Positions 25,152 through 35,748 of a DNA stretch of 64,000 nucleotides are shown here, piece after piece. A model generated the notes under the pieces. The model ran no database searches and was not told the origin of the DNA. It worked only from the letters and a program-made list of their open reading frames with translations. Source of the stretch: Axinella damicornis (lineage: Eukaryota; Porifera; Demospongiae; Axinellida; Axinellidae); assembly GCA_963931865.1 (NCBI GenBank), contig OZ007509.1, positions 19,436,227 through 19,500,226 on the forward strand. Reading direction: 5' to 3'. Position numbers and translations under genes: made by a program. The stretch's first letter is position 1; each line of letters starts with the position of its first letter.

Positions 25152-28100
25152 TTACTGTGACTTGAGGTACTGGGTCAGTTGGTCAGCTGCCGGTCCATTG
25201 AGGGAGAAGGCGTGCCAATCTGGTGGCCCGTCAATGAGGAATATGGTGGCACCCATCATGTAGTCATCTCCCCGCAGGACGGAGTCATACCAGGCCAACT
25301 GTACATGTATAATTATAGCATAGCAGTGAGTGCATTATGGTTTAAGCCCTGAAGGTTCTAGTCAGAGGGCGAGGGAGTTTATAAGTACTACTCACGTGAC
25401 CCTCAATGAATCAGACGCCTCAGAATCAATCAAGATCAACGGCTGTCTCGGGTCAGTGGGTTGCACTAAGTAGTTTAGATACCAGTTTGCAGTGCATTAT
25501 GGGTTTTAGTGCACTCGGGTAATCTAGTTAACGGTCTCGGGCGGATAATGCACTCGCCTTCAGCTCATACATTATCTCGCCCTCGACCGTTAACTAGATT
25601 GCCCTCATGCATTAAAACCCGTAATGCACTGCAAACTGGCTACATAAGCCGTAAGGCACGAACATGCCATGACTCTGTGACATGTACCGAGATTACACAA
25701 AGTCCCTGGGCGTAAACTACAGCTGTGACTTAAGGTTGCGGGCTAGTCGCGTATTAATTCAATTAGCATGGTACACGCGAGTACCGGCTGTACTGTCAAT
25801 TTTGGTGAACCTATTGACCTTTTGCGGAAGTCAATTAGACGTCGTGGAAAGTGTAGAGGCTGCCAGTGCGTGCCCCGGCGTCGCTGTAGGTGAAGTCTCA
25901 GGCTAAAGTTGATGTTGTTCGGGCGAAAGTTATTTGAACCACAGCCGAGTTTGACTGACGGAAGGACACCAATCCAAAAGAGAGATCCAGGATGTCCAGC
26001 AACTGTACTTTGCGGAAACGTATAGTTTTTGTCTAACCACTGAACATAGTGGCAGTACAGAGCCAAGTGTAGCCAAAAATGTGTCGTTGAAGGTGATTCT
26101 TGCTTGTACTTGAGGATCCTGCTCTGGTTCCAAGCAGCTGTCCCATCTAAACTTTACATTTCCGCATTCTATGAGAGTGGTACTCATGAGCTGTGGTTGT
26201 TTTGGACTTGTCAGGTGTGTTTCTGATTTTATGCTGTGGTTTAAAATTGTTAGTAGCTTGTGTGAGGCTGCCTCCATATGTTAGTATAGTGCTTCAGGCT
26301 GGAATTCTATTTAGTGCATACCGCTCTGCGCAATGTACCGAAGACGAGCCCGCGACCTTAAATTTACGACAACCACTGTGCGAAATATAGCTAATTCTTT
26401 ATGTGCGAGTTTTCCCAGTACTGAGCAACATGTTGACAACAGGATAGTTATAATGGGTATAATAGCTTGCTACATGTACTTCTTACAGCCCGTTTACACT
26501 ACAGACCGAGAAGGGCGGATTCGCTCCGGTTCGACGCAGATCGATCTGGGCGGTGCGTTTACACTACACCACCCGAGCGCTCCATGTACGTGTGATTCGG
26601 GGTCGAAGTTCATGATTAGTCACATGCCCAGACTGCATTCTCACGAGACTAGTCATGTTCGATTTACAACACCATGACAACCCCTCGTCTCGAAACCGGA
26701 CCCTTCTTGATCAGGTTCGGATACTATTGGCAACCGTCACGCCCCCCGTCCACGCCCTACCAATGGGTTCGATTCCGTTTACACTTGGGGTGGGAGCGCT
26801 CCGGGTCAAACCAGTTCGATGGAGTTTGGTGGTCCAGTACGGAGTGGATTGGGGCGGTTCGGTTCGTGTTTACATTACGAGATAATTCGAACCAGTTCGA
26901 GCTGGATCGATCCAGAGCGCTAGTGTAAATGGGCTGTTAGAGAGAAGGAAACCTGGAGGATTTGAACTGGTATATAGAGCCTACCTCATCCATGTACTGT
27001 TCTGGGGAGTACATTTTCCAGCCATATCTAAGGCCAGCTTCTGTCACCACCTGCAAATACAGTACAGTTGCTCTGATAACCAGTACACATACAACATGCA
27101 GTATCTACCAACGTACACACGGGAGGGTGAGGTTGTTAGGAGTGAGGTACTCTCTGTAGAGCTTCCTGTATCTTCCAGTACGCCTGCAACGTGAGTATGA
27201 AACCAGCAGAAATTGTCATCAGTTGAAGCAAGCTCACCAAGCACCTGGAAACAACCGCTTCAGTACAACCGCTTCAGTGCAATGGAGTACACGCTCCATT
27301 GCACTGAGGTCTTTAGTCAATGGCATTAGCTACATACAGGTTTATTATAGAACAGCTAATCTCATAGTTATAATGGGTATAATAACTTGCTACATGTATT
27401 TCTTAGAGAAAGAAACCTGGAGGATTTGAACTGGTGGAGCCTACCTCATCCATGTACTGTTCTGGGGAGTACATTTTCCAGCTAATCTCATGTGGTTTAA
27501 AATTGTTAGTAGCTTGTGTGAGGCTGCCTCCATGTGTTAGTATAGTGCTTCAGGCTGGTATTCTATTTAGTGCATACCGCTCTGCGCAATGCACCGAAGA
27601 CGAGCCCGCGACCTTAAATTTATGACAACCACTGCCAGCATGCGGGACTATTGGGGAACAGCAGCAGCAGTATGTCATTGTGGTCATCGGGCAAGATGGC
27701 AGAGAGGATACATAAGAGACGAGAGGAAGCAATGACTAATACAATCATGCAGTCAGATTCACTTGCGTGGCATGTAGAGCAGCTATCCATACAACTGACC
27801 ATCCTTCTCCTGTGCTGTTGTCAAACTGACTCCACATGTGGGGTTGGGAGTACTCATGGAGACCAAGCCATCCCTGATGTGATATGGCCGACTGGATGGC
27901 TGGGAAGAAGGCTTTGATAGCCTGCAAGATCAATACAAAAGACCGTGCTACAACAAGCCTGTCTTGGAGCTATATGCAGCTGCCTGATTAGTGAGACCTT
28001 GTGGTCTATGGACTGTAGACACAGCTCTGCATGTACAGTCATATTAGCTACATATCATTGTGTACTTACATCAGGATTGGTGACATCAGGAGTGCCCGCA

Positions 28101-28921
28101 GTGAAGCAGCCGATGACAGCCTTCAGCCCATGCGATGCCAAAGTCTCCACCCGGGTCTGCTCAAACTGGGCAAACCACTCGATGTCTGATACATTCACAA
28201 CACTAGGTTCATTGTATCCCTCCCAGTAGTCGACATGGGGGTTAGCAAGAATGGACTTCTGCATTTGGTCCCACCACTGATTGGCCCTCTGTGGAGAAGA
28301 CATGGAAGAGGAGGGAGGGGGGTCAACACCTGCTGCAGAGTGCAAGGGCTGATGCTGCAGGATTGCTTGTAAGAATTGTTCTCTCTCGAGCTCTCTCCAA
28401 GATCTCTCCACCAGTTTGTTCTATCTGTCTATCCGTCCATCCATCCAGTCGTCTGTATTATCTAATAATCTACAGATCATTCTTTTCATCTGTCTGTCTA
28501 TCCACCCGGCTATCCATCAAGCTAGCTGGCTATCTGTCCATCCCCCTGTCCACCTAGTCTCGGTACCAGACTATTCGCGCACGGCGGAATAGTCTGCGCG
28601 AAGAGTCTGGTACCGAGACTACTGTCCACCTGTAGACTTTACCTCCTTGGGATCCCCATCCTGTGGTTGGTCTTGCAAGGACACCCTCCCAATCACAGTG
28701 ATACCGGGAGCCAGAGACTTGTACTTGTCAACATTGCCGAAAGAATCAACCAGCTTGATGATTCTGGGCTGGCCCACTTTGACTACGTTGAGAGTGGCAT
28801 TGCCATCGGTGGGTCCGGAGTGGACACTCAGCTTGGATTTGGTGAGAGCAAGTGACGGGGTAGGGAGGAGAAGGACGAGAGAGGAGACAGCAAGGAAGGT
28901 TGCTTCATTTCTAACTCCCAT
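25152..28921 (-). CDS. Secreted glycoside-hydrolase-like protein, copy 1
   Basis: Six exons (28643-28921, 28070-28288, 27800-27921, 27117-27183, 26985-27050, 25152-25298) join to 299 residues. The N-terminus MGVRNEATFLAVSSLVLLLP followed by TPSLA is a signal peptide. VDYWEGYNEPS carries the Asn-Glu-Pro of clan-A TIM-barrel glycosidases (acid/base Glu), GWLGLHEYS is an inner strand, GRYRKLYREYLTPNNL follows, and VVTEAG carries a Thr-Glu suited to the nucleophile. Layout resembles the Asl1-like/GH128 beta-glucanase group, but I cannot fix the family. Donor sites for exons 3 and 4 (GTCAGT, GTACGT) were chosen because they alone keep the frame. Its start lies 105 bp from EMC5. A paralogue lies at 35749-39064. 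Confidence 0.72.
25493..25639. repeat. 147-bp palindrome in GH-like intron (copy 1)
   Basis: The arms CAGTTTGCAGTGCATTA and TAATGCACTGCAAACTG are exact reverse complements, and AATCTAGTTAACGG pairs with CCGTTAACTAGATT inside. The corresponding palindrome in copy 2 lies at 36079-36223, so it predates the duplication. Confidence 0.8.
26198..27650. repeat. Local rearranged direct repeats within GH-like copy 1
   Basis: The sequence around 26225-26375 (GTGGTTTAAAATTGTTAGTA onward, ending at GACGAGCCCGCGACCTTAAA) recurs at 27489-27620. The exon 26985-27050 recurs partly at 27442-27482 (MYSPEQYMDE). Copy 2 has only one version of the exon, so copy 1 duplicated part of it after the large duplication. 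Confidence 0.65.
26486..26936. mobile_element. PIF/Harbinger-like MITE with TTA target duplication
   Basis: The ends CAGCCCGTTTACACTA and, in reverse complement, CAGCCCATTTACACTA are 16-bp inverted repeats, flanked on both sides by TTA. Duplication copy 2 holds the empty site with a single TTA (TTTCTTAGAG near 36450). No transposase is encoded in its 451 bp. It sits in an intron of GH-like copy 1. Confidence 0.85.
28555..28622. repeat. Short palindrome AGTCTCGGTACCAGACT
   Basis: TAGTCTCGGTACCAGACT and AGTCTGGTACCGAGACTA are exact inverted arms, with an inner CTTCGCGC-type core. The ends resemble those of the larger element at 56021-56438. It is missing from the same place in copy 2. Confidence 0.75.
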
Positions 28922-29026
28922 CGTACAAGTCAGCAACATAACGTATCCCCTTGCAAGTGCAGCACGTGTCGGAACAGTTAATTAACTATTCATAGCTAGG
29001 AAAGAAAATCGGAGAGCTAGCTAGAG
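28922..29026. promoter_or_regulatory. Bidirectional promoter of GH-like and EMC5 (copy 1)
   Basis: Only 105 bp separate the two divergent start codons. The stretch GTGTCGGAACAGTTAATTAA and CATAGCTAGGAAAG is preserved at 39125-39170 in copy 2. Confidence 0.55.
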
Positions 29027-30973
29027 ATGGGACGTGTTGGCCGCTGTCTGGTCGTGGTCGGGCTTGTTTTGTTGAGCCACGCTGTGTATTCTGCTGTGCA
29101 GCGTAAGCGTTTCACTGTCTTTGTTGAACTTCATCTAATTTCCAATACTTGCACACCACAAAGTATTATCGTGGTGGTGATGCTGTACTATACTAGCACA
29201 TGCCATGTGTTGTTCCTAATGCAGATCGGTCATTCCTGGTACTCGCTGAAGAAGAGTTTACTGGACTCCCAAACGATGTAAGTTTTAGGAAGCAGTAAGT
29301 GTTACCATACTGCCCTTGAACACCCCCAGGACCCCACTGAGGTTAATAGGGTTGGAGAGTTTTGGAAAGTGTGTTATGTCAGGTAATAGCTGGAGCCTTA
29401 AGGTGGCGGGCAAGCAATTGATACGCGTGACCGCGCAATAATTGGAGGTGTGGTTCCGAATCACCGCTCTCGAGCGCTCCAGCAGCAGCCATCCTCCAAG
29501 ATGCTGTGCCACCTTTCTTCTTCCAAGGCTGTTGGGCATCCATTGACAGCGTGTCTAGTTGAGCGCTACGTTATACGTACTTCGTACCGTGACAACGGCA
29601 GCTGCAAATCTTGGCGAAATACAGCACTGTTTTTTCTGTTTTTTATGCGTCGAACGAACGTCTCATTGTGGTTTCTCCCCTGCAAGATGTACAAAAACAG
29701 GAAAATTGGCCTTGCGATAACACTGTTAACTCCGTATCCGGCTAGTTTGGAAGCGTACTTACATAAACTCAATGTAGCCCCCTCCAGACTGGGCCTGTCT
29801 TGATCCTGAGAAAGAACAGCAGCAGTAGCTTGCGTACAATGAAACTGAGACGTACAGAAAAATTATTAGTTCCATCAATACTGAATAATTTGCTGTCTCC
29901 GTTGTTTGCTGCTCCAGAACATCCTGGCTTGGTACATAAGTAGCACTTAGTTACCATGAAGTGTTTGATTACCACATTTGGTTTCCATCCATGGCAGGAC
30001 TTGCAGGTTACAACATATTTTAGATTATTAATTCCAAAATCACTTGCCCGCCACCTGTCACGGTATTTATAGTATTGATTATTACATCATTACCTACTAT
30101 TTATATCATGGTCATGTGACTCTCCTCTTGGTGTTGTTCCTGCTGATTGAGTGTTGTCTGGTTCTGGAGTTCTGTGAACTGTCTACTGCGTATATACTAA
30201 CAGTATCGTTACACCACCTTAATATTATGTATGGTTATGTGGAGTTCGAATTTATCTCTGCAATACACTGGATTGTGTGTCCTGGGTGGGCTGGCTAGTT
30301 TTGCGTAGCAAGCTCTCGGTTATGCGAGACTAGTGGCTGACCTGCTGTGTAACTTTGGTGTGGTCAGTAATCTCCAGCAGGTTACACTGGAATGTGTACT
30401 AGGGGGCCTACTGTGTAGCTTTGGTGTGGTCAGTAATCTCCAGTAATCTCTACAGGGTGGTCAGTAATCTCCAGTAATCTCTGCAGGTTACACTGGAATG
30501 TGTCCTAGGGGGGCTACTGTGTAGCTTTGGTGTGGTCAGTGCAATGGGAAGATTCATGGACATCCGACTCACTACCGAACTCAATGCAAAGTGAGTTATG
30601 TGTAAGACACTTTGCACGAATAGTATCTTCTGGTTGCGGTTGATTGCCGAGTATCATAGAGTCGGTAGACTATAGAGTCAGTGGACTCGATGATACTTGG
30701 CAACCAGCAACTATGGATAGTCGTACAATTCGTGCACGAAGTTTGATATGCAGCCTGCATGCTGATGGCTGATTTCTTATGGGGAGGTCTATGAAGTGAA
30801 ACTTTACTAACCATGGTAGTCCTTAGGACTATACTTTAATAACAAGAGATTATTACATCACAGTATGGTTACTCGTTATTCCGTCCTGTAGGTCATTTGA
30901 AACTGTGAGCAACAGGCCAAGCTTTATGACCTTCAACCACAGAGGCAAAGTTGTGTACAGTACAGCGAGATAA
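29027..30973 (+). CDS. EMC5: ER membrane protein complex subunit 5 (EMC5/MMGT1), intact copy
   Basis: EMC5 is a core subunit of the ER membrane complex that inserts transmembrane segments; it was first described as a magnesium transporter. Four exons (29027-29102, 29225-29277, 30487-30590, 30892-30973) join in frame to 104 residues. The protein has an N-terminal membrane segment (CLVVVGLVLLSHAVYSAVQ), then HRSFLVLAEEEFTGLPND, a second membrane segment (LGGLLCSFGVVSAMG), and FMDIRLTTELNAKSFETVSN with RPSFMTFNHRG, the signature region shared with the human protein. It is shorter at the C-terminus than human (131). The second copy at 39181-41766 is broken, so this is the working gene. Exon 3 is preceded by a tandem copy of its own acceptor and 5' part. 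Confidence 0.9.
29401..30056. mobile_element. Inverted-repeat element in EMC5 intron 2, copy 1 only
   Basis: AGGTGGCGGGCAAGCAATT at the left faces AGGTGGCGGGCAAGTGATT in reverse complement at the right. Copy 2 lacks the whole block (AGAGCCTTAATACTATC near 40820). About 650 bp, no recognisable protein; the true insert may extend to about 30225. Confidence 0.65.
30340..30600 (+). repeat. Tandem copies of the EMC5 exon 3 acceptor and 5' part
   Basis: GCAG|GTTACACTGGAATGTG occurs at 30381 and at the real exon at 30487, followed by CTACTGTGTAGCTTTGGTGT in both. The upstream copy changes to TAATCTCCAG before the rest of the exon, so reading it would meet a stop. A further partial unit lies near 30340. 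Confidence 0.85.
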
Positions 30974-31265
30974 CCCGTGCTATACTATTTCCACTCCTTG
31001 TCACTTCTGTTTATCCACATTTCAAAAATTTGCAATAGTACAGCTGAATGAATCATCTTGGCTGTGAACTGCATACAGTGGTGGCACAAAGTGAATGGAT
31101 TGATTTGTATATGACTGGTGTGCTGGAGATTGGTAATACTGTGCCAGATATAAGTACTGCTTGAGAGTTAAATGCTGATAGATATAATATTATTCTGCTG
31201 CTTGATGTGATGTATATAAAAATACTGCTCTGCTTGAGGTAAGTCACAATGAAGAGTTTCAGCAG
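30974..31265. other. Convergent gap between EMC5 and the kelch pseudogene
   Basis: 292 bp, AT-rich, no gene seen. The paired region 41767-42077 in copy 2 is similar with small indels. Confidence 0.5.
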
Positions 31266-32290
31266 TTAGTGTGTTGCAAGTGACCCGATGAATACTGTAC
31301 TGGTGTTTTTCTCCTTTATGTCTTTGCCTCCGACGATGAACAGCTTCTTGTGGGGTAGCTCCCCAGCCGTACACCCCTCACGTGCCACAGGCAATTGTGT
31401 CACTCTTACCCATGCATTGGAGCTTGGGACAAACACACAAATGGCCTGACCTGCATGACCTTTAGCATCAAACCCTCCCACCGACACGAGATAGCTACCA
31501 AAACTGGCGGCTGTACTCCCACAGAGCTGTGTTTCAGGGATCATCTTCCACACTGAAGGCTCCTGGTCAGAAGCCGTCACAGCCTTCTGGACGAGGGAGT
31601 TGAGTGAGACAGCCAGGACTGCCTTGGATGGGCAGTAACCAGGCAGGAAGCGTCCCAGGATGTACCAGTGTTACCAATCGTAACTGAGGATGCAATTGTG
31701 CAGGTGAAAGGGAGGGACTCTGCCTTGTGCCACTGTGAGGTAAATGTGGAGTAAACCTCCACTACAGACATCGCACTGGTATAATCATCCCTCCACCAAC
31801 AGCAAGGGCCGTCTGGGTTGCTGCCGCACAGGGAGCCATCCTGGGAGTAGTCAAGGGGGTTAAGAACTCCTCCCACTCTTTTGAGTCCATTTTGAAGCGG
31901 TACACCTTGCCAGAGACCGTCCCTCCCAGCTCCTTGCCTCCAAGGAGGAGGAGTTCCCCCTTAAACTGGACGAGAGCATAGCAAGTCACGGTGGAAGGAG
32001 GAAGGTGGCTCCACTCGTTCTTTGCCAGGTCATATCGGAAGACAACATAATCACTCATTTCTCCCCGACCACTTCCTGTGCTTCCTCCTCCCACGTACAC
32101 AGCTCCCCCAATCACCACCACCTGGGATCTCAGCATTCGTGCGGGGCACCTTGCACGCTTGCTCCACTGCAGTTTGGGGTGTGCTGTAGCCTGGAACACA
32201 ATTTAAAGTAAGTTGCATGTCGCACTACTGCCAAACACACGGTATCTAGGACAAGGTACATGCACATGGACTACTTACCTGCGCTGCCAT
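31266..32290 (-). pseudogene. Kelch-repeat gene, broken copy 1
   Basis: This is the counterpart of the intact kelch gene at 42078-43103. The 12-bp first exon (MAAQ) is kept at 32279-32290. In the main exon an extra TA near 31779 shifts the frame after AVGGGMI, and a base is missing near 31664 within the stretch that should read NTWYILGG. Both breaks are single indels relative to copy 2. The rest is almost identical, so inactivation is recent. I call it a pseudogene, though sequence error at both places is not excluded. Confidence 0.8.
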
Positions 32291-33261
32291 ACTTCTACCG
32301 CTCGATCCCGTCAACGTCTCGATCGACATAGCTGTCTTGCCACGTGGGTGACTAGTGACTGGGATCACGCATGCGCGTATGTTAGCGCCTCAACTTTACG
32401 GTAGGGATCTTCACTGCTTGCTCGCCCTCTTCCTCCCCTGCCTTGTGGTTATCGGTGCAGTCTTGGCATTGGTACTTTTTTGGAGTTCCTGCAATCAACA
32501 AAGTTGTTTGACATATCAAACTCACTTGTTGTATTGCCGGAATGTATGGTGTACTGTGAGTGCCTAGCTATGCAGGCTCGCACTGTTTGTAGTTGGGATT
32601 CCTTCCACATACACATGCCACCTATACCTTCAGAAACTGATTTCAAACTCTACGCAACTTGCTGTATCAAGGAATCAGGATCTGGAACGAATACGACTCT
32701 TAACCACTACTGTAGTAGCTAACACATGTAACAGTACAGAGTCACTGAGAGTTACCCTGCTGAGACTCTGCATGCTCCATATTTAACAAAGGGAGGTAAG
32801 GTCAGTCCTTATACCTGGCTCAATATAGGGATGGAGTGGTTTAACGAAACAGGTACTGATAACATGTTATCACGTGTTATCTGTGTTAGGACACGTGCAT
32901 GTTATCGTGTGTTATCAATGTGCTACCAGGTTGTGTAGTGATAACATGATATTGTATGTGTCCCGGTGGATATCTGTGCTACCTTCCGTGGTTTACTGTG
33001 TTATCGTGTGTTATACTATACTTCAATGAAATACTGTGATATGATTGGCCAATTGAAGGGGATTTATTTCGCTTATACACCTGTAAATGTTACTTATACA
33101 CCTGTAAAATTTCACTTATACACCTGTAAATTTCATGTAGTTACAGCGTCATACATTTAGCATCATAGCTAGCTATAGACAGTAGATATAGACTAGATAG
33201 CTACCTCAATGAATGTACAGTTCATGGTTCGCGGTCTTGCGCGTGAGCGTGACAATACAGC
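32291..33261. other. Region between kelch and kinase pseudogenes
   Basis: No coding sequence. A 21-bp unit, CTTATACACCTGTAAA, repeats three times at 33074-33133. GTTATC-rich sequence lies at 32860-32950. Much of this is missing or different in copy 2 (43104-43741). Confidence 0.5.
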
Positions 33262-33908
33262 TTCATGATACGGGTAGAGAGGTGGGGCACGGGTCGTATG
33301 CAGTGGTTAAAGAGTTCGAGGACTGAAATGTGTGGGCAAGAAGATCCATGACATATTGTTCACACCTCCGGAACAAGCAGCTTTGCAGAACATTTTGCAG
33401 GCAAATGTGAGCTCCTCGGTGGACTACACCACCCGTGTATCGTACAGTTCCTCGGTGTGTGCTTTGAGCAGGGCTCCCCACTGCCTGTGCTGGTGATGGA
33501 GTAGCTACCTCCACACCACCCTGTCCGCCTGTCTAGAGAGGTATGGTGTCCTACCCAAGGAGATTAGTTACAGAATACTGTGTGACGTGGCCCTAGGCTT
33601 GCGCTACTTGCACGAGCTTTCTCCACCGATAATTCATCACGATCTCTCTGCCAATAACGTTCTCCTCACGTCCAACATGAATGCCAAACTCTCAGACCTG
33701 GGAGTGGCAAAGATCCTCAACCTGACCCCTACCCGAATGACCCAGATGACACAAACGAAAGCTCCTAGCACCCCCTGCTACATGCCACCAGAGGCTCTCA
33801 TAGCAAAACCAAAGTACACCTCAAAAATCGACATCTACTCCTATGGAGTCCTGATTATCCACACCCTCTGTGGACAGAACGTTCGTCTGACAAATCAAAA
33901 CCATTGAT
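33262..33908 (+). pseudogene. TKL-type kinase fragment, broken copy 1
   Basis: Matches 43795-44418 of the intact kinase. It lacks the start and first residues, has a 7-bp deletion near 33314 (GTTAAAGAG|TTCGAGG), a 12-bp loss near 33360, and an in-frame TAG at 33502 where the intact gene has TAC (VMEY). The catalytic HRD reads HHD. It stops at ATLCG-equivalent CTCTGTGGA and jumps directly to sequence that lies about 840 bp further on in copy 2 (GAACGTTCG, 45257), a clean deletion. Confidence 0.85.
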
Positions 33909-33998
33909 CATTTTCCTCCAGGCTTTCAGATATGGCAAATTGCTGTGCTATGCCCCGGGTGTTTGACAAAAATCGAGGGCAGCAACGAGCAGGTCGAT

Positions 33999-34677
33999 AG
34001 AGGAGGAAGAAGCCAGCATGATTCTCATTCCATGTCTTCCAGCAATCCGGGCCGCATCTCCTGATGTCGAACTTGCGAGGGAGGAGGGCAAACTTGGATG
34101 GGTGAAGTTTGTCATGAAGTGGATCCTCTTTGTCCTTTCATTCCCCTTTGTGGTGGCCTTCACATGGACCATTCCAAACTGCTCGGAGAATCGCAAGTGG
34201 TACAGAGTGCCTTCCTCATGTCCATCCTCTGGATTGCGATCATCAGCTTTGCCATGGTGACGATCGTTGCTCGTGTCGGATGCATCCTCAATGTAGGGGA
34301 GTTCCCCATGGGACTTGTGGTCATGGCCATAGGAACAAGTGTGCCTGTGAGTGGTACATACACATTAATTTTGTGCTTGGTTGCAATGAGCTGTTCACTG
34401 GCCTTCGCCACCTGCAGTCTTTGACTGCTTGCAGTGGCATGGCCTAGGAACGAGGTTATTCTAATGCGTGCTTGTGCATTCTGCCTACCATGCCTCATTA
34501 ACTACATAGATGCACCTGTTCTACTCAAGTTGTGTTCTACTCAAATTGTGTTCTACTCAAGTTGGTAAAATATATCTGTTGCTTTGCAGTAGACTGGGCT
34601 TATACACTGCAATTGCATCAGTGCCTGGTGTTGCAGGTGGATACTGCAAGGATTATAACTTCAGCTCAACTATCACA

Positions 34678-34734
<57 letters not shown>

Positions 34735-35436
34735 CACACACAGGATGCACTGAGTTCCATCCTGGTGGCAAGGGATGGCTTTGGAGACATGGCAGTGTCC
34801 AATGCCATTGGCTCCAACGTATTTGACATCAACCTTGGGTTGGGCCTCATCAGTGTCTGCATCCAGAAGGGGAGGCCCTTTGATCTGCTCTCAGAGGAGC
34901 AGAGGGTACACAGTACATTGATCAACTATTGTATGAGAGAGTATCCAGTGTTCACCATCCACACTGCCATGCACGATCAACCACATACGCACCTCTCACA
35001 CCAAGCAGACAGCAACAGACGATTACTGCAGAAGCAATAGTGGTCTGTGTAGTTGCATCAGATTGTCAGCTATCAGTCAGTCACATAGCGACAAAGTGAC
35101 AGCCTTCGATTAAAAGTATCCACAATAGCATTATATTCAGACGGAAAAGCATTACGCACATAGCTCATTAATTCTGATTCTGAGCCCTTCCTGTTCATCT
35201 TACATGTGCCTACTCCCGCACAGATCGCCTACGACCATGGAGAGTATGCAATCATCCCGCATGTCAAGTCTGGGTTCATCCTCTTGCTCCTCCTCTTCGT
35301 GGTCCTGGCCATCCTGACTCTGTTCCGTTTCCGGCTGAACAAGATCATGGGGCTGTGTCTGGTGTTCATCTACGTGGTGTTTCTGGCCTACGCCTTTGCT
35401 CAGGAGCTGGTCTGTGACAATGGCAAGCACTGCTAG
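33999..35436 (+). pseudogene. SLC24 exchanger 3' fragment (exons 8-10), copy 2
   Basis: Truncated copy starting within exon 8 (EEEEASMILIPC). A 7-bp deletion near 34209 (AGAGTG|CCTTCC) shifts the frame before [10 protein letters not shown]. Exon 9 (34744-34906) lost 9 bp in frame (LGLGLIS in place of [10 protein letters not shown]). Exon 10 (35224-35436) is intact and ends DNGKHC. There is no promoter or N-terminal half, so it cannot make an exchanger. Confidence 0.9.
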
Positions 35437-35748
35437 AACACGTAGTCAACATGCATTAAGGGAGCACCAGATGTGTGCTATAGGACATTGTATGATAAAC
35501 TATCACTGAGGAGTTATACATGCAGGGCATTTCAACATTCTCAAACTGAGATATTCTAACAATAAGAAATAAATATCATATCACAGGCATACTGAATGTA
35601 CAATATGTATAATTCCTTAGTGCTCGTATACATGAGATACTGCTTTCCCTGTACAATACAAAATTAACCCAAATTGACACTATTCATCCTTGGAATGAAC
35701 AGTGACAACGTGCAGGAGGTGTTGTACCTTGCAAGACTGTCCATCTTA
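35437..35748. other. Convergent gap between SLC24 fragment and GH-like copy 2
   Basis: 312 bp with no gene. Lacks the hairpin and GC-rich sequence present in copy 1. Confidence 0.5.

Larger units (their letters stand above)
22816..33998 (+). repeat. Copy 1 of an 11-kb direct tandem segmental duplication
   Basis: This block and 33999-45382 share the same order of genes, introns and intergenic sequence at high identity: SLC24 3' exons, GH-like gene, EMC5, kelch, kinase. The left border is inside SLC24 exon 8 (GAGGAGGAAGAAGCC), the right border is downstream of the kinase (GGTCGATAGAG). Copy 1 additionally holds inserts at 26486-26936 and 29401-30056. Confidence 0.92.

Noticed and set aside
28070..28288. 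Lysosomal glucocerebrosidase or GH39 assignment for the NEP-containing gene
   Set aside because: Only the clan-A NEP and TE patterns are visible; length of 299 residues and the GRYRKLYREYL segment fit GH128-like proteins better, but not firmly enough to name.
33999..35436. Second functional SLC24 gene
   Set aside because: It lacks exons 1-7 and has a 7-bp frameshifting deletion in exon 8.
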